Assembly (NCBI GenBank): GCA_025965155.1
Contig: JAOPXN010000070.1
Location: 169,790-233,789, forward strand
Direction: 5' to 3'
DNA from: Propionibacteriaceae bacterium
Lineage (GTDB): Bacteria; Actinomycetota; Actinomycetes; Propionibacteriales; Propionibacteriaceae
DNA: 64,000 nucleotides
The notes below the pieces were generated by a model, which worked only from the letters and a program-made list of their open reading frames with translations, was not told the origin of the DNA and searched no databases. Shown here piece by piece: positions 53,330 to 63,724 of this stretch. A program made the position numbers and the translations under genes. Position 1 is the first letter of the stretch. Every line of letters begins with the position of its first letter.

Positions 53330-55459
53330 GTGGAACTGGACCCGGCGCTGCGCCAACTGGCCGACGCACACTCGATCGCCACCGAGTACTGGGACTGGCA
53401 GGGTGCCCATGTCGTCGTAGCCAGGAAGACGATTGTCGACGTGCTGGCCGCGGTCGGGGTTGACGCCTCGACTCCCGAATCGGCCGACCGCGCGCTGGAC
53501 GAGCACCAGCGGCAACCGTGGACGCGAATGCTGCCGTCCTTCCTGGCCACCATGGATGGCCGAACCGCACACGTCTGGGCGCACGTGCCGCACGGCGAAC
53601 CGGTCCAGGTCTGGATCGAGCTGGAGGACGGCGGGGTCCGCGAGCACCTGCGGCAGCTGGAGAACTGGACCCCGCCGCGAGAGATCGACGGCAAGCTGGT
53701 CGGTGAGGCGTCGTTCGAGATCCCGGCGGACCTGCCGTTGGGCTATCACACGCTGCGGGCCCGCTCCCGTGACCTGGAGGCCTCGATGCCGCTGGTCATC
53801 ACCCCGTCGTGGCTGGGGTTCCCGGAGCGGATGGGAAGTCGTCGTGGTTGGGGGCTGGCCACCCAGCTCTACAGCGTCCGCTCTCAGCAGTCGTGGGGTA
53901 TCGGCGACCTGACCGACCTGACCGATCTGGCCGTCTGGTCCGCCGCCCAGCACCGCTCCGACTTCGTGCTGATCAACCCGTTGCATGCGGCCGAGCCGGT
54001 GGCGCCGATGGAGCCGTCGCCGTACCTGCCGACCACGCGCCGGTTCACCAACCCGATCTACCTGCGGATCGAACGCATCGCCGAGTACGCCGAAGCCAAG
54101 GCGGGTCGGCGGGCGAGGGTCCAGGCCGTCCTCGAGCAGCTGCGCAAGAGCGGCGGGATCAAGAAGCGGATCAACCGGGACGCGGTCTGGGCGGCGAAAC
54201 GCCGGGCGCTGGGCATCGTGTTCGAGCAGCGGCGCAGTGCCGGCCGGGAGCAGGCGTTCCGGGCCTACTGTGCCCGACAGGGCGGCGGGCTGGAGAACTA
54301 CGCCACCTGGTGCGCACTGGCGGAGACGCATGGGACCGACTGGACCACCTGGCCCGACGGGCTGCGGCACCCAGCCGCGCCGGACGTGGCCGCCTTCCGG
54401 GCGGAGCACCAGGAGCAGGTGAACTTCCACCGCTGGATGCAATGGCTGCTCGACGAGCAGCTGCGGGACGCTCAGGCCGCTGCGCTGGACGCAGGCATGG
54501 GGCTCGGCGTGATGCATGACCTCGCCGTCGGCGTGCATCCGCAGGGAGCTGACGCCTGGGGGCTGCAGGACATCTACGCCAACGGCATCACCGTCGGCGC
54601 GCCGCCGGACGCGTACAACCAGAACGGTCAGAACTGGACCCAGCCGCCGTGGCGGCCGGATCAGCTGGCCGAGACCGGATATGCCCCGTTCCGCGAGCTC
54701 GTGTCGACCATCCTGCGGCATGCCGGCGGTATCCGGGTCGACCACATCATCGGGCTGTTCCGGCTGTGGTGGATTCCCGCTGGTGCGGCGCCCACCGAGG
54801 GCACCTATGTCCGGTATGACCACGAGGCTCTGATCGGCATCCTCGCGCTCGAGGCGCACCGGGCGGGTGCGCTGGTGGTGGGGGAGGACCTGGGGACGGT
54901 GGAGCCGTGGGTCCGGGAGTATCTGAAGGCGCGCGGGATCCTGGGCACCTCGATCCTGTGGTTCGAGTTCGAGCACGACGGCAGCGGAGCGCCGCTGCGG
55001 CCCGAGTGGTGGCGCGAGTACTGCCTTGCCTCGGTCACCACGCACGACCTGCCACCGACCGCGGGCTACCTGACGGGTGACCACGTACGGCTACGCGAGG
55101 AGCTGGGTCTGCTGACCCGCACGCTCGCCGAGGAGCTGGCGGTAGACGAGTCGGAACGGCAGGCGTGGCTGGACAACCTCGTCGCGCACGGGCTGCTGTC
55201 CGAGGGCGCTGACCTCGAGACGACGGTGCAGGCGCTGCACAGCTATCTGACCCGGACGCCATCCCGCCTGCTCAGTGTGGCGCTGACCGACGCGGTCGGC
55301 GACCGGCGAACGCAGAACCAGCCGGGCACCGTGGACGAGTACCCGAACTGGCGGGTGCCGTTGACCGACCCCGACTCCGAGCCGATGAGCCTGGAAGACG
55401 TCTTCACCAGTGCACGCGCCGCGGCACTGCTCACTGTGGTGGAGCAGGGCTTGCGCTGA
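53330..55459 (+). CDS. malQ: 4-alpha-glucanotransferase (amylomaltase)
   Basis: A 709-residue GH77 enzyme that moves alpha-1,4-glucan segments in maltose and glycogen metabolism. Key motifs are MHDLAVGVHPQGADAW (nucleophile region), IRVDHIIGLFRLWWIP, VVGEDLGTVEPWVREYL, and TTHDLPPTAGYL. The N-terminal 150 residues are an extra beta domain found in the longer actinobacterial MalQ. GTG 53330 has GAGGAG upstream; a TTG 21 bp earlier is the alternative. No other maltose genes are adjacent. Confidence 0.95.
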   Translation: MELDPALRQLADAHSIATEYWDWQGAHVVVARKTIVDVLAAVGVDASTPESADRALDEHQRQPWTRMLPSFLATMDGRTAHVWAHVPHGEPVQVWIELEDGGVREHLRQLENWTPPREIDGKLVGEASFEIPADLPLGYHTLRARSRDLEASMPLVITPSWLGFPERMGSRRGWGLATQLYSVRSQQSWGIGDLTDLTDLAVWSAAQHRSDFVLINPLHAAEPVAPMEPSPYLPTTRRFTNPIYLRIERIAEYAEAKAGRRARVQAVLEQLRKSGGIKKRINRDAVWAAKRRALGIVFEQRRSAGREQAFRAYCARQGGGLENYATWCALAETHGTDWTTWPDGLRHPAAPDVAAFRAEHQEQVNFHRWMQWLLDEQLRDAQAAALDAGMGLGVMHDLAVGVHPQGADAWGLQDIYANGITVGAPPDAYNQNGQNWTQPPWRPDQLAETGYAPFRELVSTILRHAGGIRVDHIIGLFRLWWIPAGAAPTEGTYVRYDHEALIGILALEAHRAGALVVGEDLGTVEPWVREYLKARGILGTSILWFEFEHDGSGAPLRPEWWREYCLASVTTHDLPPTAGYLTGDHVRLREELGLLTRTLAEELAVDESERQAWLDNLVAHGLLSEGADLETTVQALHSYLTRTPSRLLSVALTDAVGDRRTQNQPGTVDEYPNWRVPLTDPDSEPMSLEDVFTSARAAALLTVVEQGLR

Positions 55460-55474
55460 ACCCGAGCAGCCGTT

Positions 55475-55524
55475 GTTGATCTGAACCGGGCAGAGCCGTG
55501 TTGATCCGAACCGGGCAGAGCCCG
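55475..55524. repeat. Short direct repeat after malQ
   Basis: A 25-bp unit GTTGATCTGAACCGGGCAGA begins at 55475 and recurs at 55500 with one change. A more diverged third copy (CTGAACCCGAGCAG) overlaps the malQ end. Its function is unknown. Confidence 0.75.
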
Positions 55525-55557
55525 GGCCCGCTGAAGGGGGTCGACGGGTACGGGCCC
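55524..55557. terminator. Possible bidirectional terminator of malQ and the secreted-protein gene
   Basis: GGGCCCG (55524-55530) and CGGGCCC (55551-55557) can pair around a 20-base loop, in the gap between two convergent genes. The stem is short and has no T-run. Confidence 0.35.
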
Positions 55558-55573
55558 TGACCGGGGTTCAGTG

Positions 55574-56140
55574 TCAGCGGTGGCCGCCAGCGTTGATGAC
55601 CCCCTTCTGCACGGCCTTAGTGACCGCATCGGCCTCGGCCTGGGTCAGCGTTCCAGCCTTCACCGCCGCGTCCAGATCGTCCTTCAGCGCCGCTGCGCGG
55701 TCCGCCTGCCGGGCCGTCTGGATCTCATCTAAGGCAGCCTTGACCTTCGCCTGGTCGATGCCGAGCTTGTCGGCCAGCTGGCTGACCAGCTCGGCCTGCC
55801 GAGCGCCCCGGTCCGGCTCGGCGGAGCCGGTCGTCGGCTTCGCAGTCGGCCTGTTCGCCTCTCGGATCGCCTGTAGCGCCTCGCTGACCTTGGCCTCGGT
55901 GACGCCGAGCTTGTCGGCCAGCGTCTGAGCCAGCTCGGTGTCCCGCTCGCCACGCGGGCCTCCGTGACCGTCCGGCCGGTTGCCGCTGCCGCCACCCGTG
56001 CTCGGCTGTGCGGTGCTGGAGGCCGACGGGGTGGCTGTCGGGTCGGCCGAGGCGAGTCCGGCCACACCCACGCCGGCACCGAGAGCCATCATTCCGGCGG
56101 CCACTGCTACCACGGTCGTCATTCTGGATCGTGTTGCCAC
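55574..56140 (-). CDS. Secreted protein with repeated three-helix motifs
   Basis: A 188-residue exported protein. Its signal peptide covers about residues 1-32 (MTTVVAVAAGMMALGAGVGVAGLASA). A Ser/Pro/Gly linker follows, then two similar helical units (LAQTLADKLGVTEAKVSEALQ and LVSQLADKLGIDQAKVKAALD) and a third segment (ALKDDLDAAVKAGTLTQAEAD). No enzyme motif is visible; the function is unknown. GTG 56140 has GAGGAG upstream. Confidence 0.75.
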   Translation of the reverse strand: MATRSRMTTVVAVAAGMMALGAGVGVAGLASADPTATPSASSTAQPSTGGGSGNRPDGHGGPRGERDTELAQTLADKLGVTEAKVSEALQAIREANRPTAKPTTGSAEPDRGARQAELVSQLADKLGIDQAKVKAALDEIQTARQADRAAALKDDLDAAVKAGTLTQAEADAVTKAVQKGVINAGGHR

Positions 56141-56314
56141 GTTCGGTACTCCTCATCTGCCGTCGGTCGACGGCGCTGAACTTGTCATCGGCACGGTCGG
56201 CGCCGACTGGGCACAACTCTGCGGCTGCGGTCTGATGATGGACTGGCAGCCACCTGGCAGGAACCTGGGAAAGCCTGTGAGGCGGTGGCCGCGACCCTGG
56301 ACTATCGTCGACGG

Positions 56315-57307
56315 GTGAGCGCAGCGGACAGGCCGCCAGTCAACGGAAGTCTGCTGACCGTCCTGATCGCCTTCGTGGCGAACCTGCTGATCGCCATCGC
56401 CAAGTCGGTGGCTGCGTTCCTGACCGGTTCTGCCTCGATGGTTGCCGAGGCTGCGCACTCGTGGGCGGACGCCGGCAACGAGATCTTCTTGTTGGTGGCC
56501 GACCGGAAATCCGAGCGTGAGCGGGATGTCCGCCACCCACTGGGCTACGGCCGGGAGGCGTACGTCTGGTCGATGTTCGCCGCCTTCGGACTGTTCACCG
56601 CCGGCGCGGTGGTCTCGATCATGCACGGCGTGCAGGAGCTGATCCACCCCGAACCTGCATCCGACTTCGGTGTCGCGTACGTGGTGCTGGCGGTTGCCTT
56701 CGTCCTCGAGGGGATCTCCTTCACCCAGGCTTGGCGCGAAGCGCGCAAGCGGGCACGTGAGGCCCACCCGGAGACCGTCGGCCGTAGGCCGCTGCGGATG
56801 GTGCTCGAGCTCATCCTTAACACCTCCAACCCGACGCTGCGGGCGGTGTTCTTCGAGGACGCAGCCGCACTCATCGGCCTGCTGATCGCCGCACTGGGTA
56901 TCGGGCTGCACCAGGCCACCGGGTCGGCGCTGCCCGACGCGATCGGGTCGATCCTCGTCGGTCTACTTCTCGGCGTGGTTGCGGTGGTGCTGATCGACCG
57001 GAACCGAAGGTTCCTAGTCGGACAGGCTGTGCCGGCCGACATCCGGCAGCGGATCCTGCATCTGCTGCTCGAGCGTTCGGAGGTGGAGCGGATCACCTAC
57101 CTGCACCTGGAGTTCGTCGGTCCGTCCCGGGTCTTCCTGGTGGCTGCGGTGGACATGGTCGGTGACCAGCCCGAGCACGACCTGGCAGTACGGCTTCGCC
57201 GGCTGGAGCGCGACCTGGAGACGCAGGACTTCATCGAGGAAGCCGTACTCACGCTGGCCACCGCCGACGAGAAGTCCCTGCTCGTGCCGGAGCAGCGCGG
57301 CAGCTAG
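56315..57307 (+). CDS. Cation diffusion facilitator family transporter
   Basis: A 330-residue metal transporter with six predicted membrane helices. Helix II has HSWADAGNE (HxxxD), and helix V has FFEDAAALIG, where Glu-Asp replaces the usual second HxxxD, as in the ZnT9-like branch. The C-terminal cytosolic domain follows. The likely ion is zinc or another divalent metal, exported or exchanged for protons. A TATCGT box lies 6 nt before the GTG start, a leaderless pattern. Its stop overlaps the LOG-family gene by 4 bp. Confidence 0.88.
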   Translation: MSAADRPPVNGSLLTVLIAFVANLLIAIAKSVAAFLTGSASMVAEAAHSWADAGNEIFLLVADRKSERERDVRHPLGYGREAYVWSMFAAFGLFTAGAVVSIMHGVQELIHPEPASDFGVAYVVLAVAFVLEGISFTQAWREARKRAREAHPETVGRRPLRMVLELILNTSNPTLRAVFFEDAAALIGLLIAALGIGLHQATGSALPDAIGSILVGLLLGVVAVVLIDRNRRFLVGQAVPADIRQRILHLLLERSEVERITYLHLEFVGPSRVFLVAAVDMVGDQPEHDLAVRLRRLERDLETQDFIEEAVLTLATADEKSLLVPEQRGS

Positions 57308-58410
57308 TCGGCCGGGCCCAGCAGCGCACTCGCCTCCTCGATGCTGTCCACGCAGTGCACCGCCCGTTCCATCGCGCGGCCTCGGGCCAGCTGCCGCAGC
57401 AGCGGGTAGGCCGGCAGGGTCTTCGTCCAGTACTCGACACCCACCAGGATCATCGGCGCCACCTGGAGCGCGGAGGCGGCGTAGAAGTTCTCGGTGCAGG
57501 CCTGGAAGATCTCCTGGACCGTCCCGGCCTGCCCCCTCAGATAGACGATGCCGCCCCGGCAGCGGTGCAGCAGGGTGTCCTCGCGCAGCGCGTTGGCGAA
57601 GTACTTGGCGATCGCGGTCGCGAACACGTTGGTGGGCTCGTGCCCGTAGAACCAGGTTGGGATGCCTAGGCTCTTCCCGGCTCGCTCCACCGGCCAGCGG
57701 GTCCGGACAGCCCGTCCGGTCTGTATCCAGTCCTCCATACTCGGCCGGTACGAGGGCGCCGCAGACAAGATGGCCAGCGCCTCGTCCACCGCGTCCGGCC
57801 AGGGACTGAGGTAGGCACCCAGGTTGGCTGCCTCCATCGCGCCCGGTCCGCCGCCGGTGAGGACGGTCCGTCCCGCTGTAGCCAGCCGGTGGCCCAGCTC
57901 GACGGCCCGCCGGTAGTCGTCCTCACCGCGAACCAGTGCATGGCCACCCATCACGCCCACCACGGTCCGCGGATCGACGCCAAGGGTGGCCTCGTCCAGG
58001 GCGTCGGTGATCGCGTGGTCGTGCAGCGCCGCGGCCAGGCTGTGCTGCAACGTCGGCGCGGGCCCGGCCGCCTGGGACCAGGCGTAGACCGCGGCGTCGG
58101 TACTGGCCTGATAGCGACCGGAGCCGTACAGCTCGGCTGCGTCGTAGAGCCCGGGTCGGTACGGGTCGAACGGCGTCTCGGGCAGCCGGGGGAACAGCAG
58201 CGCACCCCGGTCGCGCAGGCTCGACTCGATCTCCGGAGCGAACCTGCAGCCGAGGAAGACCGCGCCGCGCGGGTCCACGCCGGCCAGCGTGGCCGATCGG
58301 GCGGTCAGGTCCACCGACTGGACGAACCACCCGTTCAGCCGGCGGCCGCCCTGCCGGATGTGGGCGTCGAATGCGGCCAGCGTCTCGACCTCAAGCGTCC
58401 GCCGGGTCAT
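57304..58410 (-). CDS. LOG-family protein (lysine decarboxylase-like fold)
   Basis: A 368-residue protein of the LOG family, related to cytokinin-activating phosphoribohydrolases. It has GGGPGAMEAANLGAYL in place. The second motif, PGGxGTxxE, is replaced by RGQAGTVQEIFQ, so activity is uncertain. The extra N-terminal 130 residues are a Rossmann-like region of an extended subfamily. It lies 3 bp after the serine-hydrolase gene, so the two form an operon. Confidence 0.75.
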   Translation of the reverse strand: MTRRTLEVETLAAFDAHIRQGGRRLNGWFVQSVDLTARSATLAGVDPRGAVFLGCRFAPEIESSLRDRGALLFPRLPETPFDPYRPGLYDAAELYGSGRYQASTDAAVYAWSQAAGPAPTLQHSLAAALHDHAITDALDEATLGVDPRTVVGVMGGHALVRGEDDYRRAVELGHRLATAGRTVLTGGGPGAMEAANLGAYLSPWPDAVDEALAILSAAPSYRPSMEDWIQTGRAVRTRWPVERAGKSLGIPTWFYGHEPTNVFATAIAKYFANALREDTLLHRCRGGIVYLRGQAGTVQEIFQACTENFYAASALQVAPMILVGVEYWTKTLPAYPLLRQLARGRAMERAVHCVDSIEEASALLGPAD

Positions 58411-58413
58411 CGA

Positions 58414-59898
58414 TCAGCGATGGGCGGCGACGGCCAGGTCCGGGCCACGGGTCGGGCCCAGTGGCGCCGTAAGCCAGCGGCAGTCCACGACACCGGTGGC
58501 GACGTCGGCGACCAGGCGCAACCGGTGTGGGGTCTGGGTGTAGGCCACCTCGGCAGTGAAGGTGGTTGGGCCAGTCCAGCCACCACAGGCGGCCGTCGTC
58601 AGCCGGCGGTCGCCGAACTGCTCTTCCCCGGTGCGCCACTGGCCGTGGCCGCAGGGCACCTCGTACCGGAATGCCTCGTCGGTGATCTGCAGCACCCAGC
58701 CGGAGCCCTCCGCTGCCTCGGTCACCACCAGCGAGCGGACCGCCTGCTGAGGCTCCGTCGCCCCCGTCGAGGCCACCGACTCTGTCGACTCCGCCGTCGC
58801 GGACGTCGCCCACGGCGAGGGCCCTCCGGCGTCGTCCGGGTTGGCCGAGCCCTGGACCAGCGGCAGCATCAGCCCGGCCAGCCGGTCGGCCAGGGCGGAG
58901 TCGGTCGGAAGCGACGTGGCTCCCCGGCTGAACGCCGGCAGCACATGAGTCCAGGCAGCATCCAGGATGGCTTGCATGTTCTCGCTGGCCGCGGTGGTGA
59001 CGAGCACCACCTCGTGCTGGGGCAGGACCACACAGAACTGCCCGTACGCACCGTCGCCGCGGTAGCCGTCGTGCCGGCAGCGCCAGAACTGGTAGCCGTA
59101 CCCCTGTCGCCAGTCCGGCTCGGGCTCCCGCGGGTTGTCCACGTGAGCCTGGGTTGCCGTGGTCACCCACTCGGCCGGCAGCAGTCGCCGCCCCTGCCAG
59201 ACCCCGCCCTGCAGGTAGAGCTGTCCGAACCGGGCGATCGCCTCGGTGGCCAGGTGCAGACCGGAGAAGCCCTGGTCGTAGGACTCGGTGCCGGACCAGT
59301 ACGCCTCACCGATGCCCAGCGGATCAAGCAGCCGTGGGCGAAGGTACTCCAGCAGCCGTTCGCCGGTGACCGCGGTGACGATCAGCGACAGCATCAGCGT
59401 GGCCCCGTTGTTGTAGGTGAACCAGCTGCCCGGCTCCTCCTCCGGCACCAGCGCCAGGAACGCGGCAGCCGGGTCGTCGCCGCGCAGCTTGTCGAGGGTG
59501 TCGTCATGGTGACCGCTGGCCATACTCAGCAGATGCTTGACCTGCAGCCGCTGCACCCGCGGGTGCACGGTGGCGGCATCGACTTGTGGGAAGAACGAGG
59601 TGACCAGGTCCTCAGGGTCCAGCCTGCCCTCGGCCACCGCCAGACCGACGGCCGTGGAGGTGAAGCTCTTGCTCAGCGAGTAGAGCAGGTGCGCCCCGTC
59701 CCGCGTGTACGGCGCCCACCAACCCTCGGCCAGCACCTGGCCGTGCCTGAGCAGCATCATCGAGTGGAGCTCGATCCCGCCCGCCTCCAGCTGGTCGAGG
59801 AAGGCGGCCACCGCGGCGGAGGGGACCCCCTGCGACTCGGGGGTGCTGCGCGGAAGGACGGAGTACGACGTCGTGGGTGAGGTCACACCGGGCACCAT
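58414..59898 (-). CDS. Serine hydrolase, beta-lactamase/class C-like
   Basis: A 494-residue protein of the class C beta-lactamase/penicillin-binding fold. The nucleophile motif is SLSK (YSLSKSFTS) and the second is YNN ([12 protein letters not shown]). The C-terminal part is a separate beta-rich region with STESVAST and [14 protein letters not shown]. No signal peptide is seen, so it is probably cytosolic or atypical; family members hydrolyse esters or peptides more often than beta-lactams. ATG 59898 is chosen; the frame extends upstream with little support. Confidence 0.85.
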   Translation of the reverse strand: MVPGVTSPTTSYSVLPRSTPESQGVPSAAVAAFLDQLEAGGIELHSMMLLRHGQVLAEGWWAPYTRDGAHLLYSLSKSFTSTAVGLAVAEGRLDPEDLVTSFFPQVDAATVHPRVQRLQVKHLLSMASGHHDDTLDKLRGDDPAAAFLALVPEEEPGSWFTYNNGATLMLSLIVTAVTGERLLEYLRPRLLDPLGIGEAYWSGTESYDQGFSGLHLATEAIARFGQLYLQGGVWQGRRLLPAEWVTTATQAHVDNPREPEPDWRQGYGYQFWRCRHDGYRGDGAYGQFCVVLPQHEVVLVTTAASENMQAILDAAWTHVLPAFSRGATSLPTDSALADRLAGLMLPLVQGSANPDDAGGPSPWATSATAESTESVASTGATEPQQAVRSLVVTEAAEGSGWVLQITDEAFRYEVPCGHGQWRTGEEQFGDRRLTTAACGGWTGPTTFTAEVAYTQTPHRLRLVADVATGVVDCRWLTAPLGPTRGPDLAVAAHR

Positions 59899-59958
59899 AT
59901 CGCCACCGCTGAATCGTCCGAAGGTGTGTTGTGGCTCGGGGGCTGCCACACTGAAGGC

Positions 59959-61218
59959 GTGCGTGACGTGGCGATCCTGGGCAGCACCGGCTCCATCGGA
60001 ACCCAGGCATTGGAAGTCGTAGCAGAGCACCCGGACGACTTCCGCGTCGTCGGGCTGGCGGCTGCGGGTTCCCAGCCGCAGCTGCTGGCCCAGCAGATCC
60101 TCGACACCGGCGCCCGGCTGGTGGGAGTGACCAGGTCCTCGGCCGTGCAGGATCTGCAGCTGGCGCTGTACGCCGAAGCAAGCCGTCGCGGCTGGTCGTC
60201 CGGTGAGTTCCGGCTGCCGCGGATCGTGGCCGGGCCGGACGCCGCCACGGAGGTCGCATCGATGACCTGCGACGTGGTGCTGAACGGGATCACCGGGTCA
60301 GCCGGGCTACGGCCGACGCTTGCGACGCTGGCGACCGGGCGCACGCTGGCACTGGCGAACAAGGAGTCGCTGGTGATCGGCGGTGTGCTGGTCACCCGTG
60401 CCGCGGCCGACGACCAGATCGTTGCGGTCGACTCCGAGCACTCAGCGCTGGCTCAGTGCCTGCGCGGCGGCATCACCTCCGAGGTGGACCGGCTGATCCT
60501 GACAGCGAGCGGCGGGCCGTTCCGTGGTCGTACCCGCGAGCAGATGCGCGACGTCACACCCGAAGAGGCGCTCGCCCACCCCACCTGGGACATGGGCAGG
60601 GTGATCACCACCAACTCCGCCACCTTGGTGAACAAAGGTCTGGAGCTGCTCGAGGCGTACCTGTTGTACGGGGTGCCGCTGGATCGGATCGACGTCGTCG
60701 TTCATCCCCAGTCGATGGTGCACTCGATGGTTCAGTTCGTTGACGGCTCGACCCTGGCCCAGTGCTCGCCGCCGGACATGAAGCTGCCGATCGGTCTCGG
60801 GCTGAGCTGGCCGGCCCGGCTGCCGCGGCTGTCGCAGCCCTGTGACTGGTCCAAGGCGTCCAGCTGGACGTTCGAGCCGCTGGACATCGAGGCGTTTCCC
60901 GCCGTCGAGCTGGCCCGTCGCGCCGGCCGGCTGGGCGGCACTGCGCCAGCGGTGTTCAACGCCGCCAACGAGCAGTGCGTCGACGCGTTCCACGACGGGC
61001 AGATCGGGTTCCTCGACATCGTGGACATCGTGGCGGACGTGCTGGAGGAACATTGCACGTCCTCGATTTCCGGCTCCGACGTAGGCTCTGCGTTGGTCAC
61101 CTCCGATGAGATGGATGTCGACACGGTGCTCGCTGCGGACCGATGGGCTCGCCAGCGGGCCAGCGAACGGGCCGAGAGGCACATCGTCGAAGCAGCAGGG
61201 ATGGAGAAGGCGCACTAG
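59959..61218 (+). CDS. dxr: 1-deoxy-D-xylulose-5-phosphate reductoisomerase
   Basis: A 419-residue NADPH-dependent enzyme making MEP, the first committed step of the MEP isoprenoid pathway. Motifs are [39 protein letters not shown] and [13 protein letters not shown] 59959 has CACACT 6 nt upstream, a leaderless pattern. rip1 starts directly after the stop, and ispG, another MEP gene, follows. Confidence 0.97.
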   Translation: MRDVAILGSTGSIGTQALEVVAEHPDDFRVVGLAAAGSQPQLLAQQILDTGARLVGVTRSSAVQDLQLALYAEASRRGWSSGEFRLPRIVAGPDAATEVASMTCDVVLNGITGSAGLRPTLATLATGRTLALANKESLVIGGVLVTRAAADDQIVAVDSEHSALAQCLRGGITSEVDRLILTASGGPFRGRTREQMRDVTPEEALAHPTWDMGRVITTNSATLVNKGLELLEAYLLYGVPLDRIDVVVHPQSMVHSMVQFVDGSTLAQCSPPDMKLPIGLGLSWPARLPRLSQPCDWSKASSWTFEPLDIEAFPAVELARRAGRLGGTAPAVFNAANEQCVDAFHDGQIGFLDIVDIVADVLEEHCTSSISGSDVGSALVTSDEMDVDTVLAADRWARQRASERAERHIVEAAGMEKAH

Positions 61219-62520
61219 ATGGACATCGTGATCTACCTCGGCGGTGCAGTCCTGTTCTTTGCGCTGGTGATGGCCTCCATCGCCCTGCACGAGGTCGGCC
61301 ACCTGGTGCCCGGGAAGATCTTCGGCGTCAAGACCACCCAGTACTTCGTTGGCTTCGGCCGTACGCTGTGGTCCCGCCGCAAGGGCGAGACCGAATACGG
61401 CATCAAGGCGATCCCGCTCGGGGGGTACGTCCGCTTCGTCGGGATGTACCCGCCAGGCAAGAAGGCGCCTGCGAACACGGTCCGCGCCTCCCGGACCGGT
61501 ATCTTCCAGTCCCTGGCCGACCAGGCCCGGGCCGCCGAGTGGGAGGACATCAGGCCCGAAGACGACGGGCGGTTGTTCTACCAGAAGAAGTCCCGGCAGA
61601 AGCTCATCATCATGGCCGGCGGCCCGATGATGAACATCCTGCTTGCCTTCCTGCTGTTGCAGGCCGTGACCAGCCTGTACGGCATCTACCGCCCGCAGCC
61701 GATGGTCGAGCGGGTCCAGGAATGCGTCGTGGCCGTCGATGCGACCGACACCAGCTGCACCGGCAAGCTCAAGACTCCCGCCTACCTCGCCGGGATGCAG
61801 CCGGGGGACCGGATCGTCGGCTTCAACGGGGCCGCCATCTCCTCCTGGGACGAGGTGTCGACCGCTATCCGGGACAACCTGGACCGGCCGGCCCAGATCA
61901 CCGTCGAGCGCGGAGGTCAGCGGGTTGAGCTAGCGCCCGTCAACACGGTCATCACCGGCGTCCCGGACACCTGGGATCCGTCCAAGCGGGTGGCCGCCGG
62001 CTTCCTCGGCGTCGAGCCCGTGGTGCAGCGCGAACGCGGCGGACCGCTCGTCGTGCTGGCGGACATGGCCAAGATGACCAAGCAGACTGCGTACGCACTG
62101 GTGCGTTTCCCGGCGAAGGTCTACCACACCGCGGCGAACCTGATCACCGGGAAGCCACGTGACGTCTACGGCCCGATGAGCATCGTCGGGGCCAGCCGCG
62201 CAGCCGGCGAGGTGGCCGCCACGAACCAGATCAGCGCACCGGACAAGATCGCGACCATGTTCGTGCTGCTCGGCTCGGTGAACCTGTTCGTCGCCTTGTT
62301 CAACTTCGTGCCGCTGCTGCCATTGGACGGCGGGCACATCGCAGGGGCGCTCTACGAGGGCATCAAACGGCACCTGGCCCGGCTGTTCCGCAAGCCAGAT
62401 CCCGGTCATGTGGATACCGCCAAGATGCTCCCGGTCGCTTATGTTGTAGGGAGTGCGATCGCGATCTCCGGTGTGGTGCTGATCTTGGCCGACATCATCG
62501 ATCCGATCCGACTGTTCTGA
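61219..62520 (+). CDS. rip1: Site-2 protease Rip1/RseP (M50 metalloprotease)
   Basis: A 433-residue membrane metalloprotease that cuts anti-sigma factors within the membrane. The zinc motif HEVGH is at residues 24-28, and LDGGHI near residue 375 supplies the third ligand. A PDZ domain lies at about 170-260 ([23 protein letters not shown]). Four membrane helices are predicted. It begins right after dxr with no gap, as in mycobacteria. Confidence 0.95.
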   Translation: MDIVIYLGGAVLFFALVMASIALHEVGHLVPGKIFGVKTTQYFVGFGRTLWSRRKGETEYGIKAIPLGGYVRFVGMYPPGKKAPANTVRASRTGIFQSLADQARAAEWEDIRPEDDGRLFYQKKSRQKLIIMAGGPMMNILLAFLLLQAVTSLYGIYRPQPMVERVQECVVAVDATDTSCTGKLKTPAYLAGMQPGDRIVGFNGAAISSWDEVSTAIRDNLDRPAQITVERGGQRVELAPVNTVITGVPDTWDPSKRVAAGFLGVEPVVQRERGGPLVVLADMAKMTKQTAYALVRFPAKVYHTAANLITGKPRDVYGPMSIVGASRAAGEVAATNQISAPDKIATMFVLLGSVNLFVALFNFVPLLPLDGGHIAGALYEGIKRHLARLFRKPDPGHVDTAKMLPVAYVVGSAIAISGVVLILADIIDPIRLF

Positions 62521-62575
62521 CCCGGCACCACCTCGGTCCCCGTACTCGCGCAGAAAGCAACGAGCAGAAACAACG

Positions 62576-63721
62576 ATGAGCATCTCTTTGGGCATGCCGA
62601 CGCTCCCACCCGAGACCCTCGCGCCCCGGCGCGCCACCCGCAAGATCAAGGTGGGCAAGGTCTTCGTCGGTGGTGACGCACCGGTCAGCGTGCAGTCCAT
62701 GACCACCACCCTGACCTCCGACATCAACTCGACGCTGCAGCAGATCGCGGAGCTGACGGCGACCGGATGTGACATCGTCCGGGTCGCCGTACCCAGCCAG
62801 GACGACGCGGACGCGCTGCCGGCGATCGCGCAGAAGTCGCAGATCCCGGTCATCGCCGACATCCACTTCCAGCCCAAGTACGTGTTCGCCGCCATCGACG
62901 CTGGCTGTGCGGCCGTCCGGGTCAACCCCGGCAACATCCGCGCCTTCGACGACCAGGTGAAGGAGATCGCGCGGGCGGCCGCCGACCGCGGTACGTCCAT
63001 CCGGATCGGCGTCAACGCCGGCTCGCTGGACAAGCGGCTGCTGGCCAAGTACGGCAAGGCGACCCCCGAGGCGCTGGTCGAGTCGGCGCTGTGGGAGGCC
63101 AGCCTGTTCGAGGAGCACGGCTTCCGCGACTTCAAGATCTCGGTGAAGCACAACGACCCCGTCATCATGGTGCGCGCCTACGAGCTGTTGTCGGAGGCCT
63201 GCGACTACCCCCTGCACCTCGGCGTGACCGAGGCGGGACCGGCTTTCCAGGGCACCATCAAGTCGGCGGTGGCCTTCGGGTCGCTGCTGTCACGAGGCAT
63301 CGGCGACACCATCCGGGTCTCGCTCTCCGCACCCCCGGTGGAGGAGGTCAAGGTCGGGCTCAAGATCCTGGAGTCGCTGAACCTTCGTCCCCGCAAGCTC
63401 GAGATCGTCTCCTGCCCCTCCTGTGGCCGGGCCCAGGTGGATGTCTACAAGCTGGCTGACGCGGTCACCGCCGGTCTGGAGGGGCTCACCGTGCCGCTCC
63501 GGGTGGCGGTGATGGGCTGTGTTGTGAACGGACCGGGGGAGGCGCGTGAGGCCGACCTCGGGGTAGCGTCCGGCAACGGCAAGGGGCAGATCTTCGTCCG
63601 TGGTGAGGTGATCAAAACGGTCAAGGAGAGCGAGATTGTGGAGACCCTGATCGAGGAGGCCATGCGGTTGGCCGACGAGATGCCGGCGGGTGACGGCGCC
63701 CCGACAGTCAGTGTGAGCTGA
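62576..63721 (+). CDS. ispG: (E)-4-hydroxy-3-methylbut-2-enyl-diphosphate synthase IspG (GcpE)
   Basis: A 381-residue [4Fe-4S] enzyme of the MEP pathway that makes HMBPP. The N-terminal TIM barrel contains VSVQSMTTT and [11 protein letters not shown]. The C-terminal cluster domain has [10 protein letters not shown] and [16 protein letters not shown]. It needs Fe-S clusters supplied by systems such as the suf operon of this window. The start is ATG 62576. Confidence 0.97.
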   Translation: MSISLGMPTLPPETLAPRRATRKIKVGKVFVGGDAPVSVQSMTTTLTSDINSTLQQIAELTATGCDIVRVAVPSQDDADALPAIAQKSQIPVIADIHFQPKYVFAAIDAGCAAVRVNPGNIRAFDDQVKEIARAAADRGTSIRIGVNAGSLDKRLLAKYGKATPEALVESALWEASLFEEHGFRDFKISVKHNDPVIMVRAYELLSEACDYPLHLGVTEAGPAFQGTIKSAVAFGSLLSRGIGDTIRVSLSAPPVEEVKVGLKILESLNLRPRKLEIVSCPSCGRAQVDVYKLADAVTAGLEGLTVPLRVAVMGCVVNGPGEAREADLGVASGNGKGQIFVRGEVIKTVKESEIVETLIEEAMRLADEMPAGDGAPTVSVS

Positions 63722-63724
63722 CCC

